Of a DNA stretch of 64,000 bases, positions 44,726 through 53,290 are shown one piece after another. The position numbers were made by a program, and so were the translations under genes. Origin of the DNA: Gordonia mangrovi (lineage in GTDB: Bacteria; Actinomycetota; Actinomycetes; Mycobacteriales; Mycobacteriaceae); the NCBI RefSeq assembly GCF_024734075.1, contig NZ_CP102850.1, positions 4,340,001-4,404,000 on the forward strand, in the 5' to 3' direction. How positions within the stretch are numbered: position 1 is the first letter of the stretch; each line of letters starts with the position of its first letter. Below the pieces are notes generated by a model. It saw nothing but the letters and a program-made list of their open reading frames with translations. It ran no database searches and was not told the DNA's origin.

Positions 44726-44803
44726 ACCCTCGACGGTACCTGGCCAGCACAGATCGGCCCGCGGGCGGTAGGCTGTCCCGGGCGCCGGTGTGGCCGGCGA
44801 CAC

Positions 44804-44888
<85 letters not shown>

Positions 44889-44993
44889 CCGGATGTGCGA
44901 CGTCACCACACTCTCCGCGACGTCATCGGTTTCGCCGGCCGCGCGGGTGGGCACAACCACTGCATTGGGTTTCGCCGATGCAAGGAGGCACTG

Positions 44994-45452
44994 GTGTCCG
45001 ATGATCTCGACAAGCTGTGTGAGGACATCGCCGGCAAGGCGTCGCAGCGACGCATCGGTGTCGCCGAATCGCTGAGCGGAGGCAACATCGCCGCGCGGCT
45101 CAGTCGTGCGCCGTCGTCGGGCGACTGGTTCTCGGGCGGGATCATCGCGTACCGACCCGAGGTCAAACATCACTTGCTGCAGGTCCCCGACGGGCCGGTG
45201 GTGTGCGCCGCGGCGGCCGAAGCGATGGTCACGAGTTCGGCGCGGCTGCTCGAGGCCGATCTGGTGGTCGCGGTGACCGGTGAGGCCGGTCCGCAGAGTC
45301 AGGAGGACGATCCCGGCACTGTGTGGTTCGGCACTTTCGACGGCGGGGAGGTGACCAGCTCCTGCCGACTGTTCGACGGCGAGCCCGCCGAGATCGTGAC
45401 GGCCACCATCACGTTCGCGCTCACCCTGCTGCACGAACGACTGCAGTCCTGA
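44994..45452 (+). CDS. CinA C-terminal-like (NMN amidase family) protein
   Basis: A 152-residue stand-alone CinA C-terminal domain. The family contains PncC-type nicotinamide-mononucleotide amidases. The active-site region reads GVAESLSGGNIAARL where the family usually has AES(C/L)TGG; GWFSGGIIAY-like DWFSGGIIAYRPEVK and VAVTGEAGP follow. The usual Asn/Thr catalytic pattern is partly altered (Ser for Thr), so activity is uncertain. The GTG at 44994 has AAGGAGG five bases before it. It starts about 105 bases after tRNA-Leu. Confidence 0.78.
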   Translation: MSDDLDKLCEDIAGKASQRRIGVAESLSGGNIAARLSRAPSSGDWFSGGIIAYRPEVKHHLLQVPDGPVVCAAAAEAMVTSSARLLEADLVVAVTGEAGPQSQEDDPGTVWFGTFDGGEVTSSCRLFDGEPAEIVTATITFALTLLHERLQS

Positions 45453-45471
45453 GGTGACGACGCGCCCGAGG

Positions 45472-46074
45472 TCAGGGCTTCGCGCGTCCCTCCACGTAGT
45501 GTCGACGACACAGCGCGCGGTACATGACCGGTCCGTCGCCGGTGTCGCCGACGGCGACCACCGCTCCGGTGCGCGCGATCTGCCCGTCGACGATGCGGGC
45601 GTTCAGGAATGCCGGCCGGCCGCACCAGCACAGCACGATCGCCTGCATCCGATGCACCTCGTCGGCGATCTCGACGAGGCACGCCGAACCGGGGAAGAGC
45701 GCCGACCGGAAATCGGTGAGCAAGCCGAAGGCGAACGCGTCGACGCCGCAGTCGTCGACGACCCGGGCCAGCTGCTCCACCTGCTCCGGCGTCAGGAACT
45801 GGGCTTCGTCGCACACAAGGTAGTCGAGCGGGTCGTAGTGGTGCCGATCGGTGACGATGGCGTACACGTCGTCCTCGGCCCCGAGTGCCAGTGCCTGCGC
45901 GCGCAGGCCGATGCGGCTGGTCACCACCGGTTCTGCGCTGCGGTCCATCGTGGTCAACAGCAGGCCCGATCGTCCCTGCTGCCCCTGGTTGAAGTGGGTC
46001 TGCAAGGCGAAAGTGGACTTCCCGGCGCCCATCGGCCCGTGATAGAAGATCAGCTCCGCGTCACTCGCCGTCAT
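45472..46074 (-). CDS. tdk: Thymidine kinase
   Basis: About 200 residues, type II thymidine kinase (thymidine salvage). Walker A is GPMGAGKSTFALQ, the second phosphate/Mg site VCDEAQFLTPEQ, a nucleoside lasso region ends the protein, and a zinc-type cysteine set (CWCG, ALCRRHY) is visible. The ATG at 46074 (TASDAELIFYHG) is preferred because the next ATG upstream, at 46095, lies inside a long hairpin that probably terminates the amine oxidase mRNA. It is convergent with the CinA-like gene. Mycobacteria lack this gene as far as I recall, so it may mark the Gordonia lineage. Confidence 0.92.
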   Translation of the reverse strand: MTASDAELIFYHGPMGAGKSTFALQTHFNQGQQGRSGLLLTTMDRSAEPVVTSRIGLRAQALALGAEDDVYAIVTDRHHYDPLDYLVCDEAQFLTPEQVEQLARVVDDCGVDAFAFGLLTDFRSALFPGSACLVEIADEVHRMQAIVLCWCGRPAFLNARIVDGQIARTGAVVAVGDTGDGPVMYRALCRRHYVEGRAKP

Positions 46075-46076
46075 CG

Positions 46077-46123
46077 ACACGATGATGCCGTACACACCGC
46101 CGGCGTGCGCGGCATCATCGTGT
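46077..46123 (-). terminator. Inverted repeat between amine oxidase and tdk
   Basis: ACACGATGATGCCG (46077-46090) and its perfect complement (46110-46123) form a 14-bp stem with a 19-base loop directly before the tdk start. It is probably the terminator of the amine oxidase transcript, or a 5' regulatory hairpin of tdk. Confidence 0.55.
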
Positions 46124-46220
46124 ACGAAGTCATCTGCCGGTCACCGTCGTGGTCGTGCGGGTCACGTACCACAGGCCGCCGAGCGCCCACAGGTGCGCCA
46201 GGCGGATACGAGCGCGGTGA

Positions 46221-48149
46221 TCAGTTGCCGTGCCCGTGGCAGTGTTTGGCGGCGGTCGGCGGCACATTCATCACCGGGCTGGCGTCGCTGAAGTTGTAGG
46301 GCTTCAACGTGAATCCGGCATAGTCGGTCGGCATGATCGGCCAGTCCTCGGTGCGGGGGAAATGGGTGAGCCCGAAGGTGTGCCACACCACGATGTCCTC
46401 GCCGTCGAGCGGGCGGTCTGCCTGCTGATAGGCGGGCAGTCCGTTGCCCAATGCGCTCTGGTTCACGAAATCACCGGCCGCGTAGCGCTCGGTGGCGTCG
46501 TAGCGGGTCACCCACAGTTGCCTGGTGGTGAATGCCGCACGTCCGGCGATCGACGACGCTGGATCGGCCAGCAACATCGGCGTCTGCTCGGCGTGCAGCG
46601 CATACGCCGGATGATGGCCCATCCGGCCGGTCTTCTCGGTGTTGAGGATGTGCCAGGTCCGTCCGGTGGCCGCGTTCGCGTCGCGGGCGGCATCGGCTTC
46701 CGATCCGATCCGGGTCCTGGCGAGCGTGAATGCGTTGCCCCACGGATTGTCCGGACCCATGGGGATTCTTGCCGCCTCGACCTCTTCGACGGCGTTGGAC
46801 ACCCCGTCGACGGTCATGTCCAGCCGGGCACTGAACAGGTGCTGGTGGTACGGCAGTCCCAGTCCGGGTGCGACCAGGCTCTGGTAGTCGGAGCCCTCCT
46901 CGGGGTAGGCGGCGGTGAACGCCACACCGGTCAGCTTCGCCTCGAGTTCGATGGTGCCGTCGAGGTATAGGTACCAGTAGAAGCCGTAGTCATAGTTGCC
47001 GACAGTGGTGAAGAAGCTGATCACCAGTCGTCGCTGCCGCCGCACCTCGCTCATCCCGGTGAAGATGTCGCTGTGCTTCCACAGGGTGCCGTAATCCTCC
47101 TCGTGCATGCACACCGCGTTGTTGATGGTTCGCGGGCTGCCCTGTTCATCGGCGAGGGTGGCGTCGAAGTAGTAGATCTCGCCGAGGCAGTCGCAGCCGA
47201 GTGTCAGTTCGTTGGCGTAACGCCCGAACACATACTCGCCGGTGTCGAAATAGTTCTGCCAGTAGCGGTTCGGTGACGGGTCCGCGTAGGGGACCACCAT
47301 CTCGTTGATGGATGCGCGGTACATGACGTCCCGGCCCTGGAATCTGAGCTTGCGCAGAATGAGACCTTCGCGCTGGTCGTAGGAGATGTCGAGGCTCCAG
47401 TTGGTCCATTCGACGTGCTCACCATCGACGGTGAAGCTCGGACCGTCGGGTTGGGTGATCTCGATCGGTTTGAGGCCCTCCAACGGCGGTCCGGCGACTT
47501 CCGGGGTGTCGAAGTTGCCGGATTCGGCCGGCACGTCGAAGACCCGGTAGTCCACCAGATCGACGATCTCGCGGTTGATGATGTCGACATAGGCGCACAG
47601 TCCGTCGACCGGATGTGCCCACGGCAGGTCCTTCTCGTGCTCCTGGACGAAGGCGAAGGATCGGATGATGCGCCGACCGGCCTCGTTCGGGTTGTCGTAG
47701 GTGCCCGCCGACAGCGGCACCGCGACGGTCTTCGCCGGATCGATGCCGCGCTTGCCCAGCGCCGCATTCCACTGCGGCTCGCCCGCGAGGAATTCGGCCA
47801 CGATCTCGAACTCGGCGTCGAGGATGGGCAACTGCCCGACCGCCGCGTCGACGTCCTCGACGCTCACCACGGCCGCGTCGGTCAGCGAGACGATCGCGTC
47901 GGTGGCCGCACCGGAGACCATGTCGATCATCATCACCCGGGCCCGGCGCTCGGGTGCGGGTCCGTTGCCGGCGTCGTGGGCGAGAATGTCGGCCTTGTCG
48001 GGCTCTTCGAGTCCGACGTAGACGAAGCGGGTGGTGGTGACCACCCGGCCGGATTCGGTGAGAACGGCGCGGGCCGAGGTGATCTCATCGGCGGTGAGGC
48101 TGGACAGCGGACGGGTGACGGAGGCGGGTGTGTTGTCGAGTGCGGTCAT
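46221..48149 (-). CDS. Copper-containing primary amine oxidase
   Basis: A 642-residue quinoenzyme that oxidises primary amines to aldehydes with release of NH3 and H2O2. The topaquinone precursor is Tyr386 in TVGNYDYGFYW. The catalytic base Asp is in NYFDTGEYVFGRY. Copper ligands are the two His of PYHQHLFSARLD and the His of LTHFPRTEDWP. Length and C-terminus (HCHGHGN) match Arthrobacter-type histamine or phenylethylamine oxidases. The ATG at 48149 follows GAAAGGAAAC. No aldehyde dehydrogenase or amine permease adjoins it, so the substrate is open. Confidence 0.95.
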   Translation of the reverse strand: MTALDNTPASVTRPLSSLTADEITSARAVLTESGRVVTTTRFVYVGLEEPDKADILAHDAGNGPAPERRARVMMIDMVSGAATDAIVSLTDAAVVSVEDVDAAVGQLPILDAEFEIVAEFLAGEPQWNAALGKRGIDPAKTVAVPLSAGTYDNPNEAGRRIIRSFAFVQEHEKDLPWAHPVDGLCAYVDIINREIVDLVDYRVFDVPAESGNFDTPEVAGPPLEGLKPIEITQPDGPSFTVDGEHVEWTNWSLDISYDQREGLILRKLRFQGRDVMYRASINEMVVPYADPSPNRYWQNYFDTGEYVFGRYANELTLGCDCLGEIYYFDATLADEQGSPRTINNAVCMHEEDYGTLWKHSDIFTGMSEVRRQRRLVISFFTTVGNYDYGFYWYLYLDGTIELEAKLTGVAFTAAYPEEGSDYQSLVAPGLGLPYHQHLFSARLDMTVDGVSNAVEEVEAARIPMGPDNPWGNAFTLARTRIGSEADAARDANAATGRTWHILNTEKTGRMGHHPAYALHAEQTPMLLADPASSIAGRAAFTTRQLWVTRYDATERYAAGDFVNQSALGNGLPAYQQADRPLDGEDIVVWHTFGLTHFPRTEDWPIMPTDYAGFTLKPYNFSDASPVMNVPPTAAKHCHGHGN

Positions 48150-48634
48150 GGTTCGGGTTTCCTTTCGCTCGGGGCTCGCCCGACTCCCCGGCACACCTGG
48201 CGATGCGGGCGGCATCGAGCGAAGCCAGGGATTCTCCGAGGTGTTCGGGCCGAGGAGGCATGGACTGGGACGGGACCGACCGAAGTTGTGGCGGGCAGCG
48301 TTGCGCGCCGGGCTGAGCATCCAGGCCCGGTCGCAGGCCCACTCGACGTCGCGGCGCCACTCGTCGATATTCGTGCTCGAGGCCGGCGCGTCGCTGGTGT
48401 GGAGTGCGCTCGGGGCAGTCGCGATGGTCGCTTCCGTCGCCATCGTATTGCGCGAGTTCGCCTCGCGCATGGTGGCGCCCGGTGGGCTGTCCACGGTCTT
48501 CGCCCTGAGTCAGACGGCGTTGTTCACCCTCGAATCGGGTGGGCGTGGATCATCCGTCGTCGCTCCCGATCCGCTCCGCAGACGTGACGATCGGGCTGCC
48601 CGCCGATGACGGCGAACAGCCCGATGACCCGCAA
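48150..48634. other. 485-base stretch without a confident gene
   Basis: This gap lies between the amine oxidase start and the sugar transporter stop (both minus strand). It should hold the amine oxidase promoter at its left end and the transporter terminator at its right end. A plus-strand open frame running to 48609 has one hydrophobic segment (VWSALGAVAMVASVAIVLREF) but no clear Shine-Dalgarno or known family. It is left unannotated as a gene. Confidence 0.5.
48590..48625 (-). terminator. Transporter terminator hairpin
   Basis: ATCGGGCTG (48590-48598) pairs with CAGCCCGAT (48617-48625), and an inner CGCC/GGCG pair extends the stem. It lies 10 bases beyond the transporter stop. Confidence 0.55.
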
Positions 48635-50050
48635 TCACGCAGCGACCGCGACCTTCGCGAACCGGTCGGTGTGGTCGGACTCGAGACGTTCCTCGAGCTC
48701 TTCCAGTGTGGTGCCCTTGGTTTCCGGCACGGTGCGGAAGACGAAGATCCACGACGCGATGTTGACCAGCACGAACAACCCGAAGGTTCCGGTGGAACCC
48801 AGGGCCGAGTTGAGCAACGGGAACACGAACGAAATCAGTGCGTTGGTGCACCACAGCACGAATACGGCGATCCCCATGGCGAACCCGCGGACGCTGAGGG
48901 GGAAGATCTCCGACAGCAGCAGCCAGACGCAGGTCCCGATGAACATCTGCACGAAGGCGACGAATGCCACCATGCAGGCCAGGATGACGTAGCTGCGCAT
49001 CGTTGTCTCCGGCAGCAGGAAGGTCGTCGCGAGGGCGGCCTGCGACGCGGCGACGCCGGCGAAGCCGGTGAGCAGCATGGCGCGGCGACCGATGTAGCCG
49101 AGCAGGATGATGCCGATGATCGTGGTGATCACCGAGGTGACGCCGACGGCGATCGTCGCGACGAGTGCGGCACTCACGCCCAGGCCGCTCTGTTCGAGAA
49201 TCGTCGGTGCGTAGTAGTTGACGGTGTTGATGCCGGTGGCCTGCTGGACGATGGCCAGGCCGCAGCCGATCAGCACGATGCGCCGAATCCACGGCACGTC
49301 CCGGATCACCGACAGTGGGGTGCGGTTCGAGGAGAGCATGTGATGGGTGTGGTCGGCGATGATGTCGTATTCCGCTGCGGCCTCCGCGGGAGTGCGGCTC
49401 AAACCGAGCACCGTGCGCGCATCGTCCATGCGGCCCTTGAACGCATACCAACGCGGTGAGTCCGGCAGTGCGAGCATGCCGACCAGCAGCGCGATCGCGG
49501 GGATGGACGCGACGGCGAGCATGATGCGCCAGACGTGCGGGTCCTGGATGAGGTGGTCGAGGGCGGCGTTGGTGGCGAAGGCGAGCATCTGCCCGGTGAC
49601 GATCATCAGTTCATTGATGGTGACCATGCGGCCGCGACGATCTGCCGGTGCCATCTCGGCCAGGTACAGGGGGCAGGTGACCGCGGCGGCGCCGACGCCG
49701 AAGCCCAGGATGATGCGCGCGACGACCATGGCCGAGACCGATGGGGCGAGCGCGCATGCCAACGCGCCGACCAGGAAGATCGCCCCGCACAGCAGGAGAG
49801 TGCGCTTGCGACCGAGGCGATCGGCGATACGTCCGCCGAACAGCGCGCCGAAGGCGGCGCCGGGGAACAGCAACGAGCTGACCACCATCGCCTCGGTGAA
49901 GGAGGTGAGTGCCAGGTCATCCTTCATGTAGAGCAGGGCGCCGGAGATGACGCCCGTGTCATAGCCGAACAACAGCCCGCCCAGCGTTGCGATGACGGTC
50001 AGCTTGGTCAAGAAGCGCCTGTTCGACGCTGTTCCCGCTGTGGTGGTCAT
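48635..50050 (-). CDS. Sugar porter family MFS transporter (inositol/sugar-proton symporter type)
   Basis: A 471-residue, 12-segment carrier of the sugar porter family. GGLLFGYDTGVISGAL in helix 1, GGRIADRLGRKRTLL in loop 2-3, the PDSPRWYAFKGR motif after helix 6, QQATGINTVNYYAP in helix 7 and VPETKGTTLEELEE after helix 12 are diagnostic. It is closest in feel to IolT-type myo-inositol transporters. It is divergent from a LacI regulator across a palindromic operator overlapping the promoter region, so repression by that regulator is likely. The nearby inositol-like dehydrogenase operon suggests a shared polyol substrate. Confidence 0.9.
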   Translation of the reverse strand: MTTTAGTASNRRFLTKLTVIATLGGLLFGYDTGVISGALLYMKDDLALTSFTEAMVVSSLLFPGAAFGALFGGRIADRLGRKRTLLLCGAIFLVGALACALAPSVSAMVVARIILGFGVGAAAVTCPLYLAEMAPADRRGRMVTINELMIVTGQMLAFATNAALDHLIQDPHVWRIMLAVASIPAIALLVGMLALPDSPRWYAFKGRMDDARTVLGLSRTPAEAAAEYDIIADHTHHMLSSNRTPLSVIRDVPWIRRIVLIGCGLAIVQQATGINTVNYYAPTILEQSGLGVSAALVATIAVGVTSVITTIIGIILLGYIGRRAMLLTGFAGVAASQAALATTFLLPETTMRSYVILACMVAFVAFVQMFIGTCVWLLLSEIFPLSVRGFAMGIAVFVLWCTNALISFVFPLLNSALGSTGTFGLFVLVNIASWIFVFRTVPETKGTTLEELEERLESDHTDRFAKVAVAA

Positions 50051-50076
50051 GGGGAGTACCTCAACTCTTCGGGGAT

Positions 50077-50103
50077 CTAACGCGCGTTAGTAACGCGCGT
50101 AAG
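50077..50103. promoter_or_regulatory. Tandem palindromic operator for the divergent LacI regulator
   Basis: CTAACGCGCGTTAG (50077-50090) is a perfect 14-bp palindrome. A second ACGCGCGT core follows at 50093-50100, 13 bases centre to centre. They lie between the transporter start (50050) and the lacI start (50165), the expected place for self- and transporter control. TACTAT at 50104-50109 may be the lacI -10 box. Confidence 0.7.
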
Positions 50104-50164
50104 TACTATGATGTGAGATCTGGGCCACTGTGTCAACAGTCACAGTGAAGAAAGGGAGTGAAGG

Positions 50165-51190
50165 ATGGCGCAGAAGAGCGCGAATCGACGTCCGACGATG
50201 GCCGATGTGGCGGCTCGGGCCGGGGTGTCACGAACGCTGGTGTCCTTCATCCTGGACGGCAAACCCGGTGCGAGCGAGGACACGCGGCGACGCGTGTTGG
50301 AGATCGCCGACGAGCTCGGCTATCGCCCGGATGCGGCGGCCCGGCTGCTCGCGCTCGGGAAGAGCCGGACCCTCGGCGTCTTGATAGATGTGTCGCAGCT
50401 CTTCGAGGCCGAACTGGTGACCGGCATCTACCCGGCGGCCGAGAAGTCCGGCTACGACGTGTTGTTGACCGCGAATCTTCCTGGGCGCGACGAGGCTGCC
50501 TCCGTCGAGGCGCTGGTGGACCATCGGTGTGGTGCGGTGATACTGCTCGGCCCGATGGCGTCGCCGGCAGAACTCAGCGCCCTGGGCACACGCGCCCCGC
50601 TGGTCGTGGTCGGGCGGCGGTTGCCGGATGACGTGATCGGGGACCGCGTGGCGACGGTGCGGACCGATGACGCCAAGGGCGTCGCGCTGGCCGTCGACTA
50701 CCTGGTGCAACTCGGGCACCGTGACATCCTGCATGTCGACGGCGGCCAGGACCCGGCGTCGGACGACCGTCGGGCCGCGTATCGATCGTCGATGCGGCGG
50801 CACGGGCTCGAGAGCTGGATTCGCGTGGTGCCGGGGGCGCACAACGAGGCCGCAGGCGCCGATGCGGCACATGTGATCCTGGCCGGGAGTCGTTTGCCCA
50901 CAGCTATTCTGGCCGGGAACGATCGATGTGCCCTCGGGCTGCTCGACGTGTTCACCCGCGCCGGTGTCGACATCCCCGGCGAGGTCTCGTTGATGGGCTA
51001 CGACGACAGCCGATTGTCCGACAACCCGCGTATCGCCCTCACCACGATCCACCAGGACGCGCAAGGCCTTGCGGAGCAGTCGGTGGCACTCGCCGTCGAT
51101 CTGCTCACCGGGGCGGACATCGCCGAACCCGATGTGGTGCTCGAGCCGTCGTTGAGGGTGCGTGGCACGACGGCGGCGCCGCGGGGTTGA
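50165..51190 (+). CDS. LacI-family transcriptional regulator
   Basis: A 341-residue repressor. The N-terminal helix-turn-helix is PTMADVAARAGVSRTLVSF with hinge GYRPDAAARLLALG. The rest is a periplasmic-binding-protein-like sugar sensor (TAILAGNDRCALGLL, GYDDSRLSDNPRIALTTI). The recognition helix differs from the second LacI regulator at 55343 (SRTLVSFIL versus SKSVVSRVL), fitting two different operators. It is divergent from the sugar porter. The effector is unknown, probably a polyol or its metabolite. Confidence 0.93.
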   Translation: MAQKSANRRPTMADVAARAGVSRTLVSFILDGKPGASEDTRRRVLEIADELGYRPDAAARLLALGKSRTLGVLIDVSQLFEAELVTGIYPAAEKSGYDVLLTANLPGRDEAASVEALVDHRCGAVILLGPMASPAELSALGTRAPLVVVGRRLPDDVIGDRVATVRTDDAKGVALAVDYLVQLGHRDILHVDGGQDPASDDRRAAYRSSMRRHGLESWIRVVPGAHNEAAGADAAHVILAGSRLPTAILAGNDRCALGLLDVFTRAGVDIPGEVSLMGYDDSRLSDNPRIALTTIHQDAQGLAEQSVALAVDLLTGADIAEPDVVLEPSLRVRGTTAAPRG

Positions 51191-51204
51191 TCGGGATCCG
51201 AGGA

Positions 51205-51350
51205 TCTCGATACGCACGCTCGCCTGGCGGCTCGCGGGCTACTCGATCAGCGAGAGTTTGCGGGCTACTCGATCCGCGAACGGAGCGTCCATTCGGCATT
51301 CCGGTGGTCGAGTAGGGGTCGAGCCGCCAGGCGAGAGCCCGTATCGAGAC
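51205..51350. repeat. Dispersed-type inverted repeat element (REP/MITE-like)
   Basis: A 146-base intergenic element with two inverted arms of about 48 bases. The left arm begins TCTCGATACG, with CTCGCCTGGCGGCTCG and CTACTCGA blocks. The right arm carries the complements of the same three blocks in mirror order. An internal direct copy of CGGGCTACTCGATC sits at 51235-51248 and 51261-51274. There is no open frame. Such elements are, from memory, scattered in Gordonia genomes between genes. Here it lies between convergent genes and could also terminate transcription. Confidence 0.75.
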
Positions 51351-51366
51351 CATCACCACCACAACA

Positions 51367-52353
51367 TCATTCACCGGGAAAAGCGATCCCGACCTGCGCT
51401 CTGATGCGATCCATGACGTCGAGCGTCCCGATCACGTCGGCAGGTGGGTGGACCTCGGAGTCGACTGCTCCCGCGGCGATCTGTCGGGCAGCGTCCACCG
51501 CGGAGAAATGCAGCCCGTCTGTGTGGGTACCCGGCTCCTCGTCGTGCACGAGCACGTCGCCGGTCCGCGGCACGAGCCGGAACGGCCCGGGCTGATAGAA
51601 GGGCCCAGGCAGATCCAGGTATGCGTCCTCGCCGGCGACGAATGCCGTCGTCGGCGTGTTGGACAGAATCGTCGTGTGCACCAACGACTGACTGCCCCCG
51701 ACGTGTCCCAGGGTCGCCGAGACCTGGCCGTTGAGTTCGTCGTTCGCCGGTTGACCGATGGCCGACACGGCAGCGACGTGACCGAGCGTCCAGTAGGCGA
51801 AGGCGATCGGATAGGTGCCGAGGTCGAGCATCGGTCCACCGGCCAATGCGGTGTCGTAGATGCGGTGGTCGGTGGTGAAGAACTCGCCGTGATCGGCCGC
51901 GACCGTGCGGATCTCGCCGAGCAGGCCGTTGGCGAGGATCTGACCGAGCACGTCGAACTTGGGTAGGAAGCGGGTCCACATCGCCTCACCGGCGAAGACG
52001 CCGGCGTTCTGGGCGGCCGTGAACACCTCGCGCGCCTGATTGGCGTTGATACCCAGGGGCTTCTCGATCAGCACGTGCTTTCCTGCGGCAATCGCGTCCA
52101 GTGCGCAGCGATGGTGCTGTGGATGCGGGGTGCTGACATAGACGATCTCGACGAGGGGGTCGGCAAGCAACGACTCGTACGAGCCGTGCGCCGCCTCGAC
52201 CCCCATTCGCCTGGCGAACTCATCGGCGCGCTGGGCGGAACGCGATCCGACCGCGACGACCTGCTGGGTGGTGTTCTTATTGAGGGCTTCGACGAAGCGC
52301 TGCGCGATCCACCCCGGACCCATGACACCCCAACGTAGTTCCGGGGCGGTCAT
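51367..52353 (-). CDS. Gfo/Idh/MocA family oxidoreductase
   Basis: About 328 residues. An N-terminal Rossmann domain (RWGVMGPGWIAQRFVEAL) and the EKPLGINANQA motif with the catalytic Lys are typical of this NAD(P) dehydrogenase family. The C-terminal domain has GGPMLDLGTYPIAFAYW with family Asp/Tyr. It acts on sugars, polyols or inositol stereoisomers; the exact substrate is unknown. The ATG at 52353 fits the domain start. A GTG at 52392, one base beyond the upstream gene's stop, would add 13 residues and couple translation. It is the last gene of a four-gene minus-strand operon starting at 55246. Confidence 0.88.
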   Translation of the reverse strand: MTAPELRWGVMGPGWIAQRFVEALNKNTTQQVVAVGSRSAQRADEFARRMGVEAAHGSYESLLADPLVEIVYVSTPHPQHHRCALDAIAAGKHVLIEKPLGINANQAREVFTAAQNAGVFAGEAMWTRFLPKFDVLGQILANGLLGEIRTVAADHGEFFTTDHRIYDTALAGGPMLDLGTYPIAFAYWTLGHVAAVSAIGQPANDELNGQVSATLGHVGGSQSLVHTTILSNTPTTAFVAGEDAYLDLPGPFYQPGPFRLVPRTGDVLVHDEEPGTHTDGLHFSAVDAARQIAAGAVDSEVHPPADVIGTLDVMDRIRAQVGIAFPGE

Positions 52354-52393
52354 GGGATCGAGGGTGCGAGGTGCGGGCAACCGTGTCAGCACG

Positions 52394-53269
52394 TCAGCCC
52401 CGGTACTTGGCGACGTAGTCGGTCATCGTGGACAACTGGTAGCGCGAGACCTCGTGGGCATTCTCGTTCTCCGCGAACACACTCGAGACCATGACCGTGT
52501 CGTCGCGATCGTAGAAGCCGATCTCGCCCAAGGTGCCGAAGAATTCGTCCCAGTTGACGTCACCATCGCCGATCTTGAGGTGCTGATGTACGCGCACCGC
52601 ATTTCCGGGCGGATTGGTGATGTAGCGAAGACCATGAGAGGCATGATGATCCATGGTGTCGGCGACATGCACCAGGCGCAGCATGTCACCGGCGGTGGTC
52701 ATGATCTCGGCCATGTTCCCACCCATGTGGAAGCTGTGGCAAGCGACGTACACCAGCCCGACGTTCTTCGAGTTGATGCCCCGGATCATCCGGATGGCGG
52801 CCAGGCCGTCCTCGACGAAATCGTCGGGGTGCGGATCGATCCGGACGTCGATGCCTTCGCGCTCGATGATCGGCACGAGTTCTTCCATCGACCGGAAGAA
52901 GGCCCGTTCGGACTCCTCGGACTTCTCGGGACGGCCGGAGAACTCGGTGTTCATCACGGTGACGCCGAGGTCGACGGTGATCTGAATCGCCCGTTTCCAG
53001 TAGCGGACCGCGGCCTCGCGGGCGTCCTCGTCGGGCCCCGACCAGCGCAGCACCGGCAGCACCGAGGCGATGCCGACGCCCGCGTCGGCACAGGCCTTGC
53101 GGAACTTCGCCACCAGGGCGTCGTCGGCCTTGGGGTGGTTGAAGAAGGGGATCATGTCCACCTGCGGCGTCAACTGCAGGTACTCGTAGCCGAGATCGGC
53201 GACGACACCGGGCAATTCGAGCAGTGAATGGCTGTGGTGGAACGGGGTGGGGTCGAGTGCAACCTTCAT
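52394..53269 (-). CDS. Sugar phosphate isomerase/epimerase (IolH-like)
   Basis: A 291-residue TIM-barrel protein of the xylose-isomerase-like AP endonuclease 2 family. MKVALDPTPFHHSHSLLELP starts the barrel. Metal-binding residues are visible in VMNTEFSGRPE, IDVRIDPHPDDFVEDG, VACHSFHMGG and LVHVADTMDHHASHG. Proteins of this kind are encoded in inositol catabolic clusters (IolH in corynebacteria) without a settled reaction. It lies 21 bases after the IolE-like gene and 40 before the dehydrogenase gene. Confidence 0.82.
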   Translation of the reverse strand: MKVALDPTPFHHSHSLLELPGVVADLGYEYLQLTPQVDMIPFFNHPKADDALVAKFRKACADAGVGIASVLPVLRWSGPDEDAREAAVRYWKRAIQITVDLGVTVMNTEFSGRPEKSEESERAFFRSMEELVPIIEREGIDVRIDPHPDDFVEDGLAAIRMIRGINSKNVGLVYVACHSFHMGGNMAEIMTTAGDMLRLVHVADTMDHHASHGLRYITNPPGNAVRVHQHLKIGDGDVNWDEFFGTLGEIGFYDRDDTVMVSSVFAENENAHEVSRYQLSTMTDYVAKYRG

Positions 53270-53290
53270 CGTCGGGACTCCTCAGCGTGG

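Noticed and set aside
44498..44803. LprD-like protein as a lipoprotein
   Set aside because: The only candidate lipobox cysteine is in the middle of a hydrophobic helix, so a plain membrane anchor is more likely.
48031..48609. Plus-strand open frame with one hydrophobic segment
   Set aside because: It starts inside the amine oxidase in antisense, has no Shine-Dalgarno or known family, and contains the transporter terminator at its end. It could still hide a small membrane protein.
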